A stretch of 64,000 bases of DNA from Drosophila persimilis (taxonomy: Eukaryota > Arthropoda > Insecta > Diptera > Drosophilidae), in the NCBI RefSeq assembly GCF_003286085.1, contig NW_020825497.1:62001-126000 (forward strand). Reading direction: 5' to 3'. Under the pieces are notes generated by a model. It did no database searches, was not told the origin of the DNA, and saw only the letters and a program-made list of their open reading frames with translations. Of the stretch, positions 56,171 to 64,000 are shown piece by piece. Position numbers and translations under genes: made by a program. How positions within the stretch are numbered: the first letter of the stretch is position 1; every line of letters begins with the position of its first letter.

Positions 56171-58146
56171 TAATTTTGTTGTGCACATACACGGTTGAAC
56201 CGAACACTCTTAAAAATTTTAAATTGGGCTTTCTATTGTGCCACAGCTCATATGGGGTCATTTTACAATCACCAAGTGCTTTGCTTGGAATTCTGTTGAT
56301 TAGATATGTTGCAGCTAGCACAGCTTCACCCCAAAAACTTTTGTCTAATTTTGCACCATTTACCATAGCACGAGCTTTCTCTGTAATGGTTCTTATCATT
56401 CGCTCCGAAACACCATTCAACTGAGGTGTATGTGGCACTGTCAAATGATAACTTATTCCTTTATTAACGCAGAACTCACGCATTTCATTCGCCAAGTATT
56501 CTCTACCGTTGTCAATGTACAAATTGACAATCTTGAAATTAAAATGAGCCTCGCTCTTTGCTACACAATCTTTAAATACATTGAATACATCTGATTTATA
56601 TTTTAACAAATAGGTTACACAATAATGTGTAAATTGATCTACGAAGATCACAAAATAATTTTTATCATCTAGTGTAACTGGTTTAATGGGGCCACATACA
56701 TCTGAATGTATTACAAACAAGGGTCGTTTTATATAACTTTTATCTTTAGATTGCTTAAATGGCAACCTTGCCTGTTTCCCATTTAAACATGACTCACAAA
56801 CTTCATCTGATATTTTTAAATTAACAAGAAGATTACTGTCATTAAATAAATTATTATTCTTTATTTCAAGCAATTTTGCATTGCTTATATGCCCCAACCT
56901 CTCATGCCATAATCGATAATTATTTTTGTTCCTAGCATCTACACTGTATGCTTGGAATTTGACTACAGGTATATCCAACATACCTGTATGTTTAACAACA
57001 ATTACTCCATTTTTTGATATGGAGACACCACCACAGTCAAACTTAATTGACATCCCTGCCTGTTGCAGACGCTTGACAGACATGAGGTTTCCTTGCAGTA
57101 GAGCACATCCTCCAGTGTGATATTGTGTCCATTGTGCAGCCGCACAATTCCACGCTTAGTGGCATATAAAAACACAGCGATTTTAATTAGTTTTTGCTGC
57201 AACAATTCGATGCAATCGGCGTACAGCGAGTCATCATTGATCAAATGATCCGTTGCACCAGAATCGAGTATAAAACCGAGTTCATATTTATTTGATCACT
57301 CTTTTTCATTTTCCGCATCATAAATGCGAACCCGTGGCCCGATGCTGCAAGCTGAGCTTGTTTATTATGTTTATAATTTTCTTTGTTTTGATTTAACCTT
57401 ATAAACTGGTAACAGTCTTTTTTCATGTGCCCTTCTTTGCCACAGTGATGGCATTTAATATTACTTCTAGCTTTTCCCTTAAATAATATATTTTGCCGTG
57501 TGTTTCTAGATCCAAACGTTTTACGATTATTAAAATTGTTATTATTTCTTACAACTGCCTTCATGACTTTACTACTTGTATCAGTACTTTCATTTCTTAA
57601 TTTGGTCTCGTAGTCGAACAATTTATTTTTTACAAACGCTAATGATAGAGTTTCATCTGACAAAGTTTCGATTGCCGTGATGACACCATTATAGGTTGAA
57701 GGTAGAGTCTGCAGCAAATGTGCCACTTTGTCCATCTCATCCATTTTAGCGCCCGCCCCTAACAACTCACTCACTGTTTCATCAAAAATAACAAAATGAC
57801 TCGAAAGTGTCATTTCACTTGAGAGTTTGAGTGTTATTAAACGTTTACGTGCAGCTAATTGCGACGCAAGGCTTCTACGCTCATATATGGCGTCTAAATT
57901 CTTCAGAATATCACGTGCCGAAATGCCGCCTGCCGCGAAGTTTAGAAATGCGTCGCCTAAATATTGAATTAAAATGCTCTTCGCACATCGCTCTGCCTTT
58001 TTCCAATTATCATCTACTTCGTTAGGCATTATGTTATCGACTACTTGCAGCACCTCTAATTCAGCAAACAAAGCTCTGATTCTAAATTTCCATATAGAAT
58101 ATTTCTCGCCACAAAAAGGCTTAATATGTTGCTTATTTCTTTCCAT
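56171..58146 (-). CDS. copia gag, protease and integrase (fossil part, copy 2)
   Basis: The gag start MERNKQHIKPFCGEKYSIW is at 58146 on the minus strand. The CCHC knuckle CHHCGKEGHMKKDC is at about 57430, and the integrase region has WHERLGHISNAKLLEIK and DVCGPIKPVTLDDKNYFVIF. Wording is that of copia gag-pol. The element as a whole is not intact. Confidence 0.88.
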
Positions 58147-58468
58147 TTTCTATGTATGTATGTATATATTATACACACACACACTACAAAAAAAAAAAAA
58201 AACTACACAAGAACGCACGCGGAACTAATTTCACAACTATTTGTTATTAATTTAATTTATTTAAATTGGCGTGGACTGGGCCCATAACCTATTGGTAGAC
58301 TCGCTATGACAATTAGTAAACGGAAGACAGTACCAAGTTATGTTTTTCTTTAAAGATTATTTATGTATTTCTTGATTACTTTTTTCTGCAACACCGGTCT
58401 ACACACTTGAGATCACAAAAGAAGAGAGAGCGTCGACACTTCAAGTGTGACCAGACTAACTCATAATA

Positions 58469-58627
58469 ACCACAAATCTCAGAGACTATTAAGGCTAGAG
58501 TAACCAAATTTTGTACACACACTCCTTAAAGATGTCACTATAAAACGTATATCTCAGAATTTCGCCGGGTATCGGGTAAACTGTAGAGTTGCGGTGTCCG
58601 AAGCAACTCACAACGTTCCCCCTCGTT
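58469..58627 (+). mobile_element. DINE-1 3' fragment, second copy
   Basis: Counterpart of 50553-50722, without the short TATCGGGTA duplication. Confidence 0.88.
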
Positions 58628-60805
58628 TTTTTTTAGTCTGTTACTTTATGATTAAGTTTTTCGGTCTCCAAACCGCAAAAATAAATTCCGTTTTGGGAAC
58701 TTTCACATTCACGCCTATCGAGGTAGGACTGTGACTCAGAGTTAAGGAAAGTTACATAGTCATATAAGTGCTCAGAAGGAACCAAAAAAAAAATCTCGGT
58801 ACGGATCCGTGGCGGCGTCTTCTAGGCCGTCGCAGACAGCGAGTTAGCGGCGCATAGGGGGGGGTGATATCTATGCCCTCTATGCCCTCTATGCGCGTAC
58901 GTTAGATATGGCGCAAGGGTTAGGGCCGGTGGAGGTTATGTCGCCGGGCAGGTGGATGCTTCAACGACTCCGAAAGGGAAAAAAAATCTCGGCCCCACAC
59001 CAAGGTCGACTCCAAAGAGTACTCCCGTCAAGGGTGGGAGTTTGGTGTGGGTGGGGCAGAACTTTGGGAGAGCCGGGTGGCTACCGCTCGGGGCCAGGGC
59101 CCTATGGGCGAAACAGAACCAAAACCACGAGGGCTAAGAAAAAAATCTAAATTTTCCCTACAGGGCACTTTTTCATACCGGTTTTTCGGAGTTTTCCACG
59201 GAGACACGAGTGTTGGGTTCTCCTGGCAGAGCTGTGGGACGCACGGGTTTGCAACAAGAACAACAATTGCTGGCGAAGCGAGGCAAATATGCACTTTTCG
59301 CCAGGGTAGTTTCTTTCCAGTTTTCTCGGCGCACGGTTATTAATTTTCGCCCGATTTTTGCGGCGCGCCCACCGTGTGGGATTCGGTTTGGGTTACTTTT
59401 CTTTTCTTTTGGGCTTACACGTGGTCGATTTAGTTAGATATTTGCTACCGAAGCGGAGATAGCCACCGGCTGCACAGATTCAAATTTTCGAAAGAGAACG
59501 TTCTGGTGCTTTTGCACTGCTTAAATAAGAGCTTACCGATCTTAAAGCTCGGCTTCGAAAGCTCCGTTGCGATGCGCTGCACAGCACTTACGGCAGCTCA
59601 GCTCAGCTGTTCCCTACCTCAAGCTTGCTTGCACCCACCCCAACTATACTATGCCCTGCAGCGATAATTGGCCCAAGGTTATTGCATGCGATATCCGAGC
59701 ACCATAGCGATAGCCTATTTTGAATCGGTATTCTCCAACCGCAACCGTTACACGATTTTGAATTAGTTGATTATATACAATCGAATGATACAAAATTTTC
59801 TTTTGATAATGTTAATATTTTAAATCCTCTTATAACATTAGGTAATACGGCCTTACCATTAACAACATTATTTTTAATCATTTTGTTATTGATAATGCTA
59901 TTTTACTTCGGCTATAAATTAACCAAATTTGTACTTATTAAATCAATAAGAATACCGTCAGAAGAAATAGTGGAAAGCAGCATTCAAATACTGTCAGAAG
60001 AAATTAGAGCTCTATCAGAACTTCAAAATGTATCGGGACGAAATATTTCAGAATGGGGGGAGTTAACGTACCCAATTCTATTGAGCTCTTACACGAGTTG
60101 TAAACAATCTTTTGCTTTCCAAAACGAAAACAATTTCAATCTTGGGCCTCCGCCTCATTGATTTCTAAGATGTACAATCTCAATGGCTCCCGCCACAATC
60201 CCAATCTTTGACACTCGCCTAAATGGAAAACCAATGTTTGCCCACACCCGGCTTCTCATAAACAATCTCACACCCGGCTTTCTGCAGATCCTGTACTTTA
60301 GGCATTTTACAGTTCTCTCTATTTGGATGACGAAATCCAATTCTCGGGATGGCGAAATCAATTGAAATGTTTATAGAAAAACTATTCCCGAAAGGGATCG
60401 ACGATGCAAAGATCAAAAAGTTCAAGTCAGTCTTGATCCAGAAGCGACACCGCAAAGTCGAGCTAAAAATTAAGATCGCGCAAACCCTTTGCCCGGAATC
60501 CTTTGTGACCCTCAACTTAAATCTATATCTGTGAACTTAGAAGTTAAATAAAAACTTTTTAAAAACACAATCCGCTACCGCAGTTATTTAATTTGCATGC
60601 ACCCCCAGCAAATGCGTCAGAACGTGTGAATCGTTCGGTGCCGCGATAAAGGCCTATATAAAACCAGACCAATCCAATTGGGATGAAAAGTTGAGGCATA
60701 TTGCCTGTGTACTACGTTCGAGCACACATACCGCCATTAATTCGACCCCATACAGAATAGCGTTTGGTCAACATATGGTTACCAATGGCTCTAGCTATCA
60801 GCTAG
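58628..60805 (+). mobile_element. Ty3/gypsy-type retroelement pieces, copy 2 (fossil)
   Basis: Same content and order as 50723-52894: leader with GGCGCGCCCACCGTGTGGGAT near 59363, env-like span at 59805-60161, lysine-rich frame at 60349-60534 and integrase piece at about 60617-60790. Broken. Close similarity to the first copy shows that this is part of the 7.9-kb duplication. Confidence 0.6.
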
Positions 60806-61720
60806 AAGCTATCAGCTAGTCCTGGGTTGCATCTCTGCAGCATCTTGAGGATGCGTTCTGGCTCCTTAAAGGTAGCCGGCACCCAAATTCTGGCCCTCGG
60901 TCTGCTGGGCACCTCGCTCCAGTCGACTGCGACGAGTTTCGCCCCAGCATAGACCTCGCCGACCTGCGCTACCGCCGCTTTATAAAGCTTTACAGAGCGC
61001 TCGTCTTCGCAGGCAATTATCTTAACATTGCCCTGGAACCACCCCATATCCTTGCAGACTGGCGGAGGTCCAGGGTCTTTGTCGAGGAGTTCAAAGCAGC
61101 GGTCGGCCAGTGCCGCTTCCACCCACTTCCACTGACTCCTTGGGATTCTACCCTCTGCGCTGCCTTTGTCGAGGACACCAATTACCGTCCTCTCCTTGGC
61201 AATCTGCGCAAAGGAGACATTTGGCAGCACTCTGGAGCGCTTTGCTACCGGTCCCGGTGTCTCCTGCGAGCGCTGCCTCTTGGCTTGGGGAGCCACCTTT
61301 TTCTGTTCTAAGGTGAACTCCGGGAGCACGGCCGAAGCCCATTCCACCTTCTTCAGCCAGTCGGCTGATGGGCTGGCTTCACTGCTGGCGTGTTGCCGAC
61401 GGAGTATGTGCACTCCTCTTTTCGGCATATGTGTAGCGTCTGGCTTGGGCGCTTGTCGACGGCAAGTCAACCCCCTCCGCTTTACCAGAAGGTCGGGCAG
61501 CCGCAATATTGCTTAGCTTTACTTCCAAGGTGTCAGCTTCGGGAGTTACCTTGCCACCCACACCGGATTCGGGATGGGACCCCCTCGGGTTCGCACATGC
61601 ACCTTCCACCTTGCAGGTATTCCCTACTATAGAGCCGGTTGGGCCAGGCCTTTGGGCCGCTGCCTTTGCGAGCTTGGGATTGCTCCCAGTTGGCATTTGG
61701 GGAGCGCCGCACTCATTTCT
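60806..61720 (-). mobile_element. LINE ORF1 fragment with DUF4780-like domain, copy 2
   Basis: The minus-strand DUF4780-like part (61506-60802) is open, as in copy 1, and extends a few residues further (CNPGLADSF). The N-terminal part (61696 inwards) is in another frame, because a ~105-bp stretch lost from copy 1 remains here and the frame shifts within it. The LOA-type assignment is the same as for copy 1. Confidence 0.65.
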
Positions 61721-61723
61721 TTT

Positions 61724-62051
61724 TATACCCGATACTCAAAATGAGTATTGGGGTATATTAGATTTGTGGTGAAAGTGGATGTGTGTAACGTCCAGAAGGA
61801 ATCGTTTCCGACCCCATAAAGTATATATATTCTTGATCAGCATCAATAGTCGAGTCGATTGAGCCATGTCTGTCTGTCCGTCCGTCCGTCCGTCCGTCTG
61901 TCCGTCTGTCCGTCCCCTTCAGCGCCTAGTGCTCAAAGTCTATAAGAGCTAGAGCAACGATGTTTTGGATCCAGACTTCTGTGATATGTCACTGCTACAA
62001 AAATATTTCAAAACTTTGCCCCGCCCACTTCCGCCCCCACAAAGGGCGAAA
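61724..62051 (+). mobile_element. DINE-1 5' fragment, second copy
   Basis: Counterpart of 53690-54010 with one extra CCGT repeat pair; the same 3' junction. Confidence 0.88.
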
Positions 62052-62121
62052 AAGGCGCCCACCGTGTGGGATTTTCCCCGTTCCGTTTTATTTCTTTTCG
62101 GTTTGTCTTTGTGGCAATTAT

Positions 62122-64000
62122 TTGGGTTACTTTTCTTTTCTTTTGGGCTTACACGTGGTCGATTTAGTTAGATATTTGCTACCGAAGCGGAGATAGCCAC
62201 CGGCTGCACAGATTCAAATTTTCGAAAGAGAACGTTCTGGTGCTTTTGCACTGCTTAAATAAGAGCTTACCGATCTTAAATCTCGGCTTCGAAAGCTCCG
62301 TTGCGATGCGCTGCACAGCACTTACGGCAGCTCAGCTCAGCTGTTCCCTACCTCGAGCTTGCTTGCACCCACCCCAACTATACTATGCCCTGCAGCGATA
62401 ATTGGCCCAAGGTTATTGCATGCGATATCCGAGCTCCATAGCGATAACCTATTTTGAATCGGTATTGTCCAACCGCAACCGTTACACGATTTTGAATTAG
62501 TTGATTATATACAATCGAATGATAAAAAATTTTCTTTTGATAATGTTAATATTTTAAATCCTCTTATAACATTAGGTAATACGGCCTTACCATTAACAAC
62601 ATTATTTTTAATCATTTTGTTATTGATAATGCTATTTTACTTCGGCTATAAATTAACCAAATTTGTACTTATTAAATCAATAAGAATACCGTCAGAAGAA
62701 ATAGTGGAAAGCAGCATTCAAATACTGTCAGAAGAAATTAGAGCTCTATCAGAACTTCAAAATGTATCGGGACGAAATATTTCAGAATGGGGGGAGTTAA
62801 CGTACCCAATTCTATTGAGCTCTTACACGAGTTGTAAACAATCTTTTGCTTTCCAAAACGAAAACAATTTCAATCTTGGGCCTCCGCCTTATTGATTTCT
62901 AAGATGTACAATCTCAATGGCTCCCGCCACAATCCCAATCTTTGACACTCGCCTAAATGGAAAACCAATGTTTGCCCACACCCGGCTTCTCATAAACAAT
63001 CTCACACCCGGCTTTCTGCAGATCCTGTACTTTAGGCATTTTACAGTTCTCTCTTTGGATGACGAAATCCAATACTCGGGATGGCGAAATCAATTGAAAT
63101 GTTTATAGAAAAACTATTCCCGAAAGGGATCGACGATGCAAAGATCAAAAAGTTCAAGTCAGTCTTGATCCAGAAGCGACACCGCAAAGTCGAGCTAAAA
63201 ATTAAGATCGCGCAAACCCTTTGCCCGGAATCCTTTGTGACCCTCAACTTAAATCTATATCTGTGAACTTAGAAGTTAAATAAAAACTTTTTAAAAACAC
63301 AATCCGCTACCGCAGTTATTTAATTTGCATGCACCCCCAGCAAATGCGTCAGAACGTGTGAATCGTTCGGTGCCGCGATAAAGGCCTATATAAAACCAGA
63401 CCAATCCAATTGGGATGAAAAGTTGAGGCATATTGCCTGTGTACTACGTTCGAGCACACATACCGCCATTAATTCGACCCCATACAGAATAGCGTTTGGT
63501 CAACATATGGTTACCAATGGCTCTAGCTATCAGCTATTAAGACAGTTAGAAATGCTGGAGGATCGAACAGTACAGTTTTCGCGAGACGATTCGTTCAATA
63601 TCATTCGACAAAAAGCTATGCATTCAGCTCAACAGCAGCATAGTTGCAACGAAAAAGTATATAATTTGCGGAAGTGTATAAAAAAAACTTCCAGGAAAGT
63701 AACTTTAGCAGAGGCTTTAATGCCAAGCTGGCACCTACTTTCGTGAAAGCCCGGGTGAGAAAAAGACTTGGTAATAGTTACTACGAACTCGAGGACCTAC
63801 ATGGACGAATCCTAGGGAAATACCATGCTAAAGATATAAAACAATGAGGTTTCAGGCGTGGATCACTCTTTTCAGTGTATTACTGCCAAGTGTGATCTTG
63901 GTAGGGGGGTGTTGTAGTGGCGCCTGTCCATCCAAAAATATCGGATAACCGTCCCACGGTTTCCCCTTCCCTTAGACATGCACCTTGCACCTTTTGGGCA
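62122..64000 (+). mobile_element. Ty3/gypsy-type retroelement 3' part, copy 3 (fossil)
   Basis: It repeats the leader from TTGGGTTACTTTTC, the env-like piece (62535-62895) and the lysine-rich frame (63081-63266). It then carries the integrase C-terminal piece further than the other copies: from about 63351 to a stop near 63847, including RKRLGNSYYELEDLHGRILG. A purine-rich GTAGGGGGG (63901-63909) is followed by TGTTGTAGTGGCGCC, which looks like a polypurine tract and the start of a 3' LTR running off the window. Ty3/gypsy type, possibly Osvaldo/Ulysses-like. Broken. Confidence 0.6.
63910..64000 (+). repeat. Probable start of a 3' LTR
   Basis: Begins TGTTGTAGTGG right after a purine-rich tract and about 60 bp after the integrase stop codon. 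Cut by the window end. Confidence 0.45.

Larger units (their letters stand above)
54066..58468 (-). mobile_element. copia element, copy 2, with a nested DINE (fossil)
   Basis: A minus-strand copia portion covering the repeat linker (54066-54610), integrase, protease and gag (56171-58146), the primer-binding site near 58278-58290 and part of the 5' LTR (about 58291-58468). A full DINE (54611-56170) sits inside it. The RT/RNase H and 3' LTR side is not present. Its right-hand junction with a DINE fragment is the same as in copy 1, so both copies come from one duplicated segment. Broken, with few to several breaks. Confidence 0.9.

Noticed and set aside
1-64000. tRNA, rRNA or other structural RNA genes
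   Set aside because: I looked for tRNA-type B-box motifs and rRNA-like stretches on both strands by eye and saw nothing convincing; the TGGCGCC and GGTTATGGGCCCA hits are retroelement primer-binding sites.

Overview
The window looks like repeat-rich Drosophila DNA, most likely from the obscura group and from heterochromatin or a degenerating chromosome such as a neo-Y. The main evidence is more than 20 full or partial copies of a DINE-1/INE-1 (Helentron) element. They share a 5' end with a TATACCCGATACT core, a CTGTCCGT-rich tract, three internal CCGCCCCC-type subrepeats, and a 3' hairpin followed by CCCCCTCGTT. There are also copia, BEL/Pao and Ty3/gypsy-type fossils, a CR1/jockey-like LINE, and a DUF4780-type LINE ORF1 as known from the LOA clade. 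Assignment to species or chromosome is inference; no whole, clearly working single-copy gene is visible.

Layout. 1-2340: tail of an unassigned retroelement with a long, LTR-like, C/A-rich end holding a 43-bp tandem repeat. 2396-13959: a homogeneous tandem array with a 1,758-bp period. Each unit is one DINE element plus a ~650-bp segment containing CAG/CTG-rich host-like DNA and an inverted DINE tail. 13960-18023: a second array of about 1.33 kb period, with DINE joined to a different 223-bp spacer. 18024-21172 and 23290-26880: two copies of a block made of DINE, an unidentified segment and the start of a LINE. The second LINE is nearly complete (25399-29297) but has several frame breaks. 29442-31242: two DINEs facing each other tail to tail. 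31256-34710 and 43360-45779: two copies of a block carrying a two-exon membrane-protein gene on the minus strand, broken in both.

34890-42745: a nose-resistant-to-fluoxetine (NRF)-type acyltransferase gene, visible as four exons. It is interrupted in exon 4 by a BEL/Pao retroelement with a 5-bp target duplication, and is then cut off by a LINE 3' fragment. Another copy of the exon 4 piece and the same LINE fragment lies at 21173-21652 without the BEL insertion. 42746-43350: a small putative membrane-protein gene with an intron just before its start codon. 45780-64000: a region duplicated two to three times, with a unit of about 7.9 kb made of copia (minus strand), a DINE tail, a gypsy-type fossil with an env-like piece and an integrase piece, a minus-strand LINE ORF1 and a DINE head. 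In the second unit another DINE sits inside copia.

The genes do not form a pathway. The window reads as a record of layered events: host segments duplicated, transposons inserted, and DINE-based units expanded into satellite-like arrays. The strongest candidate for something undescribed is the 1,758-bp DINE-plus-captured-segment satellite.
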